The position numbers and the translations under genes are program-made. From an uncultured Steroidobacter sp. (GTDB lineage: Bacteria; Pseudomonadota; Gammaproteobacteria; Steroidobacterales; Steroidobacteraceae), in contig NZ_CALFXI010000051.1 in assembly GCF_937958065.1 (NCBI RefSeq), forward strand, positions 73,015-137,014: a DNA stretch of 64,000 nucleotides. Reading direction: 5' to 3'. The notes below the pieces were generated by a model. That model worked only from the letters and a program-made list of their open reading frames with translations, searched no databases and was not told the DNA's origin. Below are positions 7,456 to 15,357 of this stretch, in pieces (the stretch's first letter is position 1; each line of letters begins with the position of its first letter).

Positions 7456-8751
7456 ATGACCGAGAAGAAGTTTGAACTGACCAATCTGGCGACCGGCAAG
7501 AAGTCGCTCGCCGAAGTGAAGAGCGGCACGCTCGGGCCCGATGTGCTCAGCATCGGCAATCTCGCCAAGGACCATGGCATGTTTACGTTCGACCCGGGCT
7601 TCATGGCCACGGCGTCGTGCGAAAGTAAAATTACTTTCATCGATGGCGACGCCGGCGTGCTGCTGTACCGGGGCTATCCGATCGAGCAGCTGGCCGAGAA
7701 GAGCAACTTCCTGGAAGTGGCCTACCTGCTGATCAACGGCGAACTGCCGACGCCGGAGCAGCTCTCCGAGTTCACGCACGCCATCCAGTACCACACGATG
7801 ATCAACGAATCGCTGCTGCGATTCTTCAACGGCTTCCAGTACAACGCGCATCCGATGGCGATGCTCTCGGGCGTGGTCGCCTCGATGGCGGCGTTCTACC
7901 ACGACTCGATGGACATCAATAATCCGCGGCATCGCGAGATTTTCGCCCATCGCATCATCGCCAAGATTCCGACGATCGCCGCGGCCGCGTACAAGCACGC
8001 GCTCGGGCAGCCGTTCATGTACCCGCGCAACGATCTGGATTACTGCTCGAACCTGCTGCAGATGTTCTTCGCCGTGCCCTGCGAGCAGTACAACATCGAT
8101 CCGGTGCAGGCGCAGGCCCTCGATCTGTTGTTCATCCTGCATGCCGATCACGAGCAGAACGCGAGCACCTCGACGGTGCGTCTGGCCGGCAGCACCGGTG
8201 CGAATCCGTACGCCGCGATTTCTTCGGGCATTTCGGCGCTGTGGGGCCCGGCACACGGCGGCGCGAACGAGGCCGTGCTGGCCATGCTCGAGCAGATCGG
8301 CACCGTCGAGAACGTGCCGAAGTTCCTGGCCAAGGCCAAGGACAAGAACGACAACTTCAAGCTGATGGGCTTCGGCCACCGCGTCTACAAGAACTTCGAC
8401 CCGCGCGCGACCATCATCCGCGCCATGTGCCACAAGGTGCTGGCGAAGCTCGGCAAGTCCGACAACCCGCTGTTCGAGCTGGCGCTGAAGCTGGAAGAGA
8501 TCGCGTTGAAGGACGAGTACTTCGTCGAGCGCAAGCTGTATCCGAACGTGGATTTCTACTCCGGCATCATCTACAGCGCGATCGGCATTCCACAGTCGAT
8601 GTTCACGGTCATGTTCGCCATCGCCCGCACCGTCGGCTGGGTGGCGCACTGGCAGGAAATGATTGCTGATCCGACCATGAAGATCAGCCGTCCGCGCCAG
8701 CTGTACACCGGCCCGGCAACGCGCCAGTACGTCGAGATCGAGAAGCGCTGA
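7456..8751 (+). CDS. gltA: Type II citrate synthase
   Basis: Condenses acetyl-CoA and oxaloacetate to citrate, the entry step of the TCA cycle. The 431-residue protein starts MTEKKFELTNLATGKK at the ATG at 7456 and matches hexameric, NADH-sensitive type II enzymes in length and N-terminal domain (FTFDPGFMATASCESKITFIDGDAGVLLYRGYP). Active-site segments are present: HADHEQNASTSTVRLAGS, GPAHGGANE, GFGHRVYKNFDPRA and FYSGIIYSAIGIP. A monocistronic unit is likely, with a long leader and a hairpin just after the stop. Confidence 0.97.
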   Translation: MTEKKFELTNLATGKKSLAEVKSGTLGPDVLSIGNLAKDHGMFTFDPGFMATASCESKITFIDGDAGVLLYRGYPIEQLAEKSNFLEVAYLLINGELPTPEQLSEFTHAIQYHTMINESLLRFFNGFQYNAHPMAMLSGVVASMAAFYHDSMDINNPRHREIFAHRIIAKIPTIAAAAYKHALGQPFMYPRNDLDYCSNLLQMFFAVPCEQYNIDPVQAQALDLLFILHADHEQNASTSTVRLAGSTGANPYAAISSGISALWGPAHGGANEAVLAMLEQIGTVENVPKFLAKAKDKNDNFKLMGFGHRVYKNFDPRATIIRAMCHKVLAKLGKSDNPLFELALKLEEIALKDEYFVERKLYPNVDFYSGIIYSAIGIPQSMFTVMFAIARTVGWVAHWQEMIADPTMKISRPRQLYTGPATRQYVEIEKR

Positions 8752-8759
8752 TCGATTCG

Positions 8760-8790
8760 CAGGCAGCGGCGACTCAGTCGTCGCTGCCTG
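8760..8790. terminator. Hairpin between convergent gltA and the 8774 gene
   Basis: A stem of about 14 bp with one G-T wobble (left arm 8760-8773, loop TCA, right arm 8777-8790). The loop is the stop codon of the minus-strand gene. There is no clean T run on either side, so intrinsic termination is only possible, not clear. Confidence 0.4.
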
Positions 8791-9397
8791 CCGCTTCCAG
8801 CAAAGACTCCAGCTCCGCCGCGTCCGCGCGGCGCATCGGCTTGCCATCCACCGGGCTGGCCGGCGATTGACGAATGCCGTCGATGGGAAACACGACCGCG
8901 TCGATTTCCCGATCCCCCGCGACGAATTGCACGACCGGATACGAGACCAGCCGGTTCGGTTCGTAGCGCAGCCGGCGCTCGGCGATGTGGTGCGGAATGC
9001 CCCGCTCCATCAGATGCAGCGCCACCGGCTCCGGCCCTTCCGCGAACAGATGCAGGTTCACTTCCGAGTGAGCCGATGCCGTGCCGCTCAACACTGGCCC
9101 GACCAGCCGCGGCTGAAAGTCGCCCAGCAGCTTCATGGCCTGCAGCGCCGTCCGGCGAATGGCGCTCAGCGCCGTCGAATGCCTGTGGCCCTCGAACAAA
9201 CGATGATGCGCCGCCAGCGCCGCTTCGATCTCGGTGTTCTTGGGCAACACCGCGATGTCGGTCGCGCCGAGCCGCTCGGCAGCCTTGCGCTTGGCCAGCC
9301 CGTAATCGTCGATGCCCTGTTCGGACATGATGCGGGCCGCCTCCTGCGCCAGTGCCATGCGCAGCTGCTCCGCGCGTGGATTGCTTCGTTTGCTCAT
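8774..9397 (-). CDS. Conserved hypothetical protein downstream of mrcA
   Basis: A 207-residue soluble protein I cannot assign to a named family. The N-terminal 40 residues look like an all-helical segment often seen in small nucleotide-handling proteins (EQLRMALAQEAARIMSEQGIDDYGLAKRKAAERLGA). The middle (RLVGPVLSGTASAHSEVNLHLFAEGPEPVALHL) and YEPNRLVSYPVVQFVAGDREIDAVVFP have the strand pattern and acidic placement of a nucleotidyltransferase-like fold, a weak guess. It starts 33 bp after the mrcA stop on the same strand and is probably cotranscribed with it. Confidence 0.75.
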   Translation of the reverse strand: MSKRSNPRAEQLRMALAQEAARIMSEQGIDDYGLAKRKAAERLGATDIAVLPKNTEIEAALAAHHRLFEGHRHSTALSAIRRTALQAMKLLGDFQPRLVGPVLSGTASAHSEVNLHLFAEGPEPVALHLMERGIPHHIAERRLRYEPNRLVSYPVVQFVAGDREIDAVVFPIDGIRQSPASPVDGKPMRRADAAELESLLEAAGSDD

Positions 9398-9429
9398 CTT
9401 CGTTCCCGTAATCAGAACCGCCTCGCGAA

Positions 9430-11898
9430 TCAGAACAGCGAGTCGTCTTTTTCCTTGTTCTCGTCCTCATCGCCGGGCAGCGCCGAGTCGATCTCGGCTT
9501 GCGGTGGCAAATGGCCGGCCATGAATGTCTCGAAAATGGCATTCGGATCGCCGGGCCGCGCGGCCAGGCCGGTATCGGCCGAGATTCGCATGGACACCAG
9601 TCCCGGCGGCGGCGTGCGCTTTTGCTCGGGCACTCCCTTCAACGCTTCGGCCATGAAGTAGATCCACATCGGCAACGCCGTACGGCTGCCTTCCTCACCC
9701 GGGCCCAGGGAACGTTCCTGATCGAAGCCCACCCACGCGGTGCCGACCAGCGAGCTGTTGAAGCCGCAGAACCAGGCGTCGCGACGATCGTTGGTCGTAC
9801 CGGTCTTGCCGGCGATGTCGCCACGCTTCAACTGCAACGCGCGTACCGCGGTGCCGCGCTTGATGACGTCGCTCATCATGTCGACCATCAGATAATCGTT
9901 CTGGGGCGAGAGCACCTGGGGCGCCAGAGACTTTTCCTGCAGGTACGTGCGGCCACCCCAACGCGTCTCGTCACTGGTGGCAGTGGTGATCGGCGCATCG
10001 AGCAGATTGGCCGCGCTGCCTTCGGCGGGCGTCGGCTGTACGCAGTCCGGACAGGCGAACTTCGGCTCGGCTTCGAACTCGACGTTGCCGTTGGTATCGA
10101 TGATGCGCTGGATGAAATAAGGCTCGACGCGGAACCCGCCGTTCGCGAACACGGAATAAGCCGTCGCCATCTCCAACGGCGAAACCTGCGCCGTGCCCAG
10201 GGCCAGCGACAGATTGCGCGGCAGGCTGTTCTCCGGAAAGCCGAAGCGCGAGATGAACTGCGTCGCGTACGCAGGCCCCAACGAATTCATCACACGGATC
10301 GAAACCAGGTTGCGCGAGCGGACCAGCGCCTCGCGCAGACGCATCGGACCGCGAAATTCGCGGGAATTGTTCTGCGGACGCCAGCTGCCTTCGAGCGCCG
10401 CATCCTCGATGACCAGAGGCGCGTCATTCACGATGCTCGCGGGCGTGAACCCCTGATCGAGCGCCGCTGAATACAGGAACGGCTTGAAGGACGAGCCCGG
10501 CTGACGCTTGGCCTGTACGGCGCGATTGTAGTTGCTCGCGAAATAGTCGAAGCCGCCGGTGAGCGCCGCGATGCCGCCATCCTGCGGATCCATGGCGACG
10601 AACGCGCCCTGCGCTTCCGGCACCTGCACCATGCGCCAGTTGCCCGAGACTTCCTGAGCGATATAGATGATATCGCCGACCGCCAGCACATCGGACGCGC
10701 GTTGCAGCTGTGGACCGACGCTGCCGTCAGGCAGCGGACTGCGTGCCCAACTGATTCCACTCCAGCCCAAGTTGATGCGGCCGGCGCTGCGTGAGAAGGC
10801 GACCGCGCTCTTTTCTTCCGTCGCGATCACAACTGCGGGTTCGAGACCTCCGCGGACTGCGTATTCGTCGATCGCTTGCAACCATTCCTTTTCACGCGCG
10901 CCCGAGGGCAGCGTGACGCGGCCGGCGGGGCCGCGATAACCATGGCGCTGATCGTAATCGAGCAATGCGCCACGCAATGCTTTCACTGCGGCGCGCTGCA
11001 AGCGACTGTCGACGGTCGTGATGACTTCGTAACCTGCGGTATAGGCATCGGCGCCGAGTCGATTGAACAGTTCGGCTCGCACCATTTCCGCGATATACGG
11101 CGCTTCGACTTCGACCGCGGGCCCGTGCAGCTTCGACTCGACCGGCGCTTTCAATGCCGCTTCGTACTCTGCCTGCGTGATGTATTCCTTCTCGCGCATA
11201 CGTCGCAACACGTACGAGCGTCGCTGGCGAGCGAGCTCTGCGTTCGCGACTGGATTGTCACGTGACGGCAGACGGAACGTGCCGGCGATCACCGCGATCT
11301 CGGGCAGCGTCAGCTGATCGACGGTCTTGCCGTAGTAAACCTCGGCGGCGGCACCGATGCCGTACGCGCGCTGGCCAAGAAACATCTTGTTCAGATACAG
11401 CGCGAGGATTTCCTGTTTGGTGAGCTCCTGCTCGATGCGCAGAGTGGTGAAGATCTCCACCATCTTGCGGCGATAACTCTTCTCGGGGCTCAGGAACACG
11501 CCGCGCGCGAGCTGCATCGTGATCGTGCTGCCGCCCTCGGATTTGTTTCCTGACAGCAGGTGCCGGATGACGGCGCGCGCCAGGCCCGGATAGTCCACAC
11601 CACCGTGCTGGAAGAAACGGTCGTCCTCGGCCGCGAGCACCGCATTGATCATCTGGCTGGGAATGGCATCGAAGGACAGCGGAATACGACGCTGCTCGCC
11701 GAACTGAGCGATCAGCCGGCCGTCGCGGCTGAACACCCGCAGCGGCACCTGCAGACGGATGTCTTTGATGGCGGTCACGTCCGGTAGCGCCGGACGCAGG
11801 TACTGGTAAGCGCCGGCCAGGCCGAGGGCGGCCGCGCCAGCGGCTCCGACCGCGGCTGCGATGATCAGCCGGAGGGGGGATTTGAGGTAACGTCGCAT
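9430..11898 (-). CDS. mrcA: Penicillin-binding protein 1A (bifunctional transglycosylase/transpeptidase)
   Basis: An 822-residue class A PBP that polymerises and cross-links peptidoglycan at the inner membrane. An N-terminal membrane anchor lies at about 10-32. The GT51 glycosyltransferase domain has AAEDDRFFQHGGVDYPG (about 90-106) and GGSTITMQLARG. The transpeptidase has SSFKPF with the acylated Ser at about 467, the SRN motif, and KTGTTNDRRDAW at about 697. An OB-like insert lies between the domains, as in PBP1A. It is divergent from pilM, the standard gammaproteobacterial arrangement. Confidence 0.96.
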   Translation of the reverse strand: MRRYLKSPLRLIIAAAVGAAGAAALGLAGAYQYLRPALPDVTAIKDIRLQVPLRVFSRDGRLIAQFGEQRRIPLSFDAIPSQMINAVLAAEDDRFFQHGGVDYPGLARAVIRHLLSGNKSEGGSTITMQLARGVFLSPEKSYRRKMVEIFTTLRIEQELTKQEILALYLNKMFLGQRAYGIGAAAEVYYGKTVDQLTLPEIAVIAGTFRLPSRDNPVANAELARQRRSYVLRRMREKEYITQAEYEAALKAPVESKLHGPAVEVEAPYIAEMVRAELFNRLGADAYTAGYEVITTVDSRLQRAAVKALRGALLDYDQRHGYRGPAGRVTLPSGAREKEWLQAIDEYAVRGGLEPAVVIATEEKSAVAFSRSAGRINLGWSGISWARSPLPDGSVGPQLQRASDVLAVGDIIYIAQEVSGNWRMVQVPEAQGAFVAMDPQDGGIAALTGGFDYFASNYNRAVQAKRQPGSSFKPFLYSAALDQGFTPASIVNDAPLVIEDAALEGSWRPQNNSREFRGPMRLREALVRSRNLVSIRVMNSLGPAYATQFISRFGFPENSLPRNLSLALGTAQVSPLEMATAYSVFANGGFRVEPYFIQRIIDTNGNVEFEAEPKFACPDCVQPTPAEGSAANLLDAPITTATSDETRWGGRTYLQEKSLAPQVLSPQNDYLMVDMMSDVIKRGTAVRALQLKRGDIAGKTGTTNDRRDAWFCGFNSSLVGTAWVGFDQERSLGPGEEGSRTALPMWIYFMAEALKGVPEQKRTPPPGLVSMRISADTGLAARPGDPNAIFETFMAGHLPPQAEIDSALPGDEDENKEKDDSLF

Positions 11899-12418
11899 GA
11901 CAACTAAAAATCCTAAGTCCTTGCTTCGCCAGTTGCTATATCAAAAGCTGCTAGGCAATATTAAGCCCTGAACCTTGAACATAATCTCTGGCTGAACAGC
12001 TTTTTTGGCGCCGCCGGTCGATCAAGGGACACGCTCGATAGTACCAATGCCTTCCCTGGCTGACTTTGAGGTCAGACCCTGAAGATCGTTGCAGACGACT
12101 CTCAGGTTTCACGGCCGCGGCCCGCGTCACGAAACTGCAAACGGCATTCGGGGATATCGGCAGGAAGCGCGGAGCCCGGGACGAAGGTGCACGCTGTTCA
12201 GCTGGTAAGGCTCTGATCTGCTTCGTCCCAACGAATGAATGCGGCAGAACTGCGCCGACTACTGCAAAAAAAGGCACTTTTGCTGCGGGAATACCGCGAT
12301 GGTATTTCGTGAGGCTCCTCACATTCAACTTAAGTCACGGCTGTATATAGTTGCCGCCCGTGTTTCGTGTCCGCTCTGCGATCGTCACATAAGTGTCTGA
12401 TCACGAAAGGGAACCAGC
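11899..12418. other. mrcA-pilM divergent intergenic region
   Basis: 520 bp without a convincing gene; a 94-codon open frame at 12066-12350 shows no protein-like features. It holds a hairpin GCAAAA...TTTTGC at 12264-12283, a small stem TGAC-TTTGAG-GTCA near 12060-12073, and a candidate pilM promoter near 12324-12351. The mrcA promoter must lie in the first 100-150 bp, but no clear -35/-10 pair could be picked. Confidence 0.6.
12324..12351 (+). promoter_or_regulatory. Candidate pilM operon promoter
   Basis: TTCAAC at 12324-12329 and TATAGT at 12346-12351, 16 bp apart, inside an extended TGTATATAGT. The -10 is a 5/6 match and the -35 is weak. It lies about 67 bp before the pilM GTG. A GAAAGGGAA Shine-Dalgarno follows just upstream of the start. 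Confidence 0.4.
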
Positions 12419-13480
12419 GTGCTGTTAACCGCAAAATCCAGACCCATCCTGGGCCTGGACATCACCACCTCCTCGGTCAAGCTCATCGAATTGAGCATGA
12501 GCGGCGGTCAATACCGCGTGGAATCCTACGCCGCGGAGGCCACTCCGCCGAATTCCATCAACGAAAAAGCCATCGTCGACGCCAATGCCGTCGGCGAAGC
12601 CATCAAGCGAGCCGTGAAGCGTTCCGGGGCGCGCGCCAAGGAAGCGGCCGTGGCGATCAGCGGCGATGCCGCCATCACCAAGGTCATTCAGATGCCGCGC
12701 ACGCTCGGCGAGAACGAGCTGGAAGGCCAGGTGGAAATGCAGGCCGACCAGTACATCCCCTTCCCCATGGAAGAAGTCAGCTTCGACTTCGAAGTGATCG
12801 GACCTTCGGAGAAGGATCCGGACATGCTCGACGTGCTGCTGGTCGCGACCCGCTCGGAGAACGTCGAACAGCGGATCGCCGCGTGCGCCGCTGCCGGCCT
12901 CACCGCCAAGATCGTCGACGTGGAAGCGTTCGCGCTCGAGAATGCCTGCCGCCTGCTCACGCACCAGATGCCCGACGGCGGGCTCGGCCGTGTGATCGCG
13001 GTGGTCGACTTCGGCGCCAGCTCCACCACCTTCAGCGTGCTGCGCGACCTGAAAGTGATCTACACCCGCGACTTCGCTTTCGGCGGTCAGCAGCTGACCG
13101 AAGAAGTGATGCGCACCTACGGCCTTAGCATGGAAGAAGCCGGCCGTGCCAAGAAAGAAGGCGGTCTGCCTGGCAACTACGAGACCGAAGTGCTCGGTCC
13201 GTTCATCGATGATATGTGCCAGCAGGTCAGCCGCTCGCTGCAGTTCTTCCTCGCCTCCGGCGCCGGCCGCGAGCAGCCTGAACAGATTCTGATCTGCGGA
13301 GGCTGCGCCAACATCGCGGGCGCCGCGGAAATGATCCAAAGCCGGGTCGGCATCGAATCACAACGGGGCGATCCTCTGGGTCAGATGAAGGTAAGTCAGA
13401 AGGCCAAGGCACAGGCGGTCAAGAAAGATGCGACCGCATTGTTGACGGCGTGCGGCCTCGCGTTACGGAGCTTCGACTGA
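12419..13480 (+). CDS. pilM: Type IV pilus inner-membrane platform protein PilM
   Basis: Cytoplasmic actin-like ATPase-fold protein that docks to the PilN N-terminus in the type IV pilus alignment subcomplex. 353 residues from a GTG start with an AAAGGG ribosome binding site. Actin-fold motifs are visible: ILGLDITTSSVKLIEL (10-25), the IPFPMEEVSFDFEVIG segment, VIAVVDFGASSTTFSVL (about 194-210) and QILICGGCANIAG (about 290-302). First gene of pilMNOPQ. Confidence 0.95.
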   Translation: MLLTAKSRPILGLDITTSSVKLIELSMSGGQYRVESYAAEATPPNSINEKAIVDANAVGEAIKRAVKRSGARAKEAAVAISGDAAITKVIQMPRTLGENELEGQVEMQADQYIPFPMEEVSFDFEVIGPSEKDPDMLDVLLVATRSENVEQRIAACAAAGLTAKIVDVEAFALENACRLLTHQMPDGGLGRVIAVVDFGASSTTFSVLRDLKVIYTRDFAFGGQQLTEEVMRTYGLSMEEAGRAKKEGGLPGNYETEVLGPFIDDMCQQVSRSLQFFLASGAGREQPEQILICGGCANIAGAAEMIQSRVGIESQRGDPLGQMKVSQKAKAQAVKKDATALLTACGLALRSFD

Positions 13481-13481
13481 C

Positions 13482-14111
13482 ATGCCAAGAATCAACCTAT
13501 TGCCCTGGCGGGAAGCGGAACGCAAACGCAAGCGCCAGGAATTCGGGGTCGGCGCGGTCGCGGCTTTGGCCGCGGCTGCCATGGTGTTCTTCGTCGTCAA
13601 CTGGCAGATGCAATCGGCGATCGACGACCAGATGGCGCGCAACACCTATCTGAACGATCAGATCAAGGAGCTCGACAAGCAGATTGCCGAGATCCTGGAC
13701 CTGGAAGAGCAGAAGAAACGTCTGCAGGCGCGCATCACCGTGATCGAACAGCTCGAGCTGAGCCGGCCGGAGATCGTGCACGTGTTCGATCAGCTGGTGC
13801 GCACCACGCCCGACGGCATCTATCTCACGTCGGTGAAACAGACCGACCGTAAGATCGAGTTGAAAGGCGTCGCGCAGTCGAGCACGCGCGTGGCCTCCTA
13901 CATGCGCAATATCGACAGCTCCGAGTGGCTGAAGGATCCGGCGCTGCAGATCCTCGAGACCAAGGGCGCGACCGACGCAGGCTCGCAGTTCACGCTGAAC
14001 GCGACCCAGGAGAATCCGCAGTTGGCGGCGATGCCCGAGAAGGCCGTCCCGGCCAACGGGCCGAAGGGCAAGGCAGCGAAGCCGGCACGTCGTAAGGGAG
14101 AGGCGTCGTGA
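13482..14111 (+). CDS. pilN: Type IV pilus assembly protein PilN
   Basis: Bitopic inner-membrane protein of the pilus alignment complex. It opens with the conserved PilM-binding motif MPRINLLPWREAERKRKR, followed by one membrane segment (about 24-44), a coiled-coil stretch (about 50-90) and a ferredoxin-like periplasmic domain. The C-terminal tail is rich in Lys, Ala and Pro. It starts one base after the pilM stop and overlaps pilO by 4 bases. Confidence 0.95.
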   Translation: MPRINLLPWREAERKRKRQEFGVGAVAALAAAAMVFFVVNWQMQSAIDDQMARNTYLNDQIKELDKQIAEILDLEEQKKRLQARITVIEQLELSRPEIVHVFDQLVRTTPDGIYLTSVKQTDRKIELKGVAQSSTRVASYMRNIDSSEWLKDPALQILETKGATDAGSQFTLNATQENPQLAAMPEKAVPANGPKGKAAKPARRKGEAS

Positions 14112-14779
14112 GCACATTCATCGAACAGCTGCGCGATCTCGATCCCAACGATCCGAGCCGCTGGCCGCTGCCATTCCGGCTCGGCGCCATCGTGCTGATC
14201 TTCGTGGTCGCCGCCGGCCTGATGTCCTACTTCCTGGCCTGGAAGGACAAGAAGCCCGAGCTCGACACGGCGCGCGCTCAGGAAGCCCAGCTGCTGAGCA
14301 CGCTGGAAACCAAGGCGCGCAAGGCTGCGAATCTGGACGCTTACAAGGCGCAGCTCGCCGAAATGGAGCGCTCCTTCGGCGCGATGCTGCGCAAGCTGCC
14401 CGACAAGACCGAAGTGCCCAACCTGCTGACCGACATTTCGCAGCAGGGCGCGGGCGCCGGCCTGGATCAGAAGCTGTTTCAGCCGCAAGCGCAGATCAAC
14501 AAGGACTTCTATGCGGAGCTGCCGATCAAGATGCGCCTGACGGGCAGCTTCCATGCGATCGGCGCGTTCGTCAGCGGCATCGCGGCCCTGCCGCGCATCG
14601 TCACGCTGCACGACGTGGAGATCGTGCCGGCGGGCAAGGACGGCGGCAGCGATCAGCTGCAGTTGAACGTCACCGCGAAGACCTATCGTTATCTTGACGA
14701 AGAGGAACAGGCTGCCCAGGAACCCAAGATGCCGAAGGGCGGCAGATCGAAGGCGGCGCGCCCGGCCAAAGCAACCTGA
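14108..14779 (+). CDS. pilO: Type IV pilus assembly protein PilO
   Basis: PilN's heterodimer partner in the periplasm. It starts with GTG in a GTGA overlap with pilN, has one membrane helix (about 27-47), a coiled coil (about 55-95) and the ferredoxin-like domain ending near 200, followed by a low-complexity basic tail (PKGGRSKAARPAKAT). The 223-residue length is normal. Confidence 0.94.
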   Translation: MSTFIEQLRDLDPNDPSRWPLPFRLGAIVLIFVVAAGLMSYFLAWKDKKPELDTARAQEAQLLSTLETKARKAANLDAYKAQLAEMERSFGAMLRKLPDKTEVPNLLTDISQQGAGAGLDQKLFQPQAQINKDFYAELPIKMRLTGSFHAIGAFVSGIAALPRIVTLHDVEIVPAGKDGGSDQLQLNVTAKTYRYLDEEEQAAQEPKMPKGGRSKAARPAKAT

Positions 14780-14815
14780 CGCGGCGCCCTTGGACAGCGG
14801 CAAGAGCAGTCACTT

Positions 14816-15337
14816 ATGACGGTACACAACAAGCATCTCCGAACTCTCGCGACTGGCGCGCTCGCCCTGGTGTGGCTGAGCGGCTGCTCCACGGACATGG
14901 ACAAGCTGCAGGCGCAGGTGGCCGAGATCAAGAATCGACCCGGCGAGCGCATCGATCCGCTGCCGCAGATCCGGGCCTATGAGGGCTTCACATACAACGC
15001 GTCCAACCTGCGCTCGCCGTTCGTGCCGAGTGCGCCGACGCGCAGCGACGTGGCCAACGCCGTGCGTCCGGACAGCAAGCGCACGCGCGAATTCCTCGAA
15101 CAGTTTCCGCTCGACACTATGACCATGGTCGGCACGCTGCAGCTGCAGGGCAAGAACTTCGGTCTGGTCCAGGGCAAGGATGGCTTGGTGCACCGGGTGC
15201 TGCCCGGCAACTTCATGGGTCAGAACGACGGTCGCGTGGTCAGCATCACGCCCACGCGCATTTCCATCATCGAGATCGTCCCGGACGGCCTCGGCGGCTA
15301 CATCGAGCGGCCAGCGGCGCTGGCGCTGAACAAATGA
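14816..15337 (+). CDS. pilP: Type IV pilus lipoprotein PilP
   Basis: Lipoprotein that links the PilN/PilO complex to the PilQ secretin. Signal peptide with lipobox LSGC (Cys24), an unstructured linker, then the beta-sandwich domain (LDTMTMVGTLQLQGKNFGLVQGKDGLVHRVLPGNFMGQNDG). 173 residues. pilO ends 36 bp earlier; the stop overlaps an in-frame ATG of the pilQ frame, though the likely pilQ start is 20 bp further on. Confidence 0.94.
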   Translation: MTVHNKHLRTLATGALALVWLSGCSTDMDKLQAQVAEIKNRPGERIDPLPQIRAYEGFTYNASNLRSPFVPSAPTRSDVANAVRPDSKRTREFLEQFPLDTMTMVGTLQLQGKNFGLVQGKDGLVHRVLPGNFMGQNDGRVVSITPTRISIIEIVPDGLGGYIERPAALALNK

Positions 15338-15357
15338 TTCTCAGGGAGAAACACAGA

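Noticed and set aside
11953..11990. mrcA promoter near AGGCAA/TATAGC on the minus strand
   Set aside because: Spacing between candidate hexamers is too short (about 10 bp), so no promoter was assigned.
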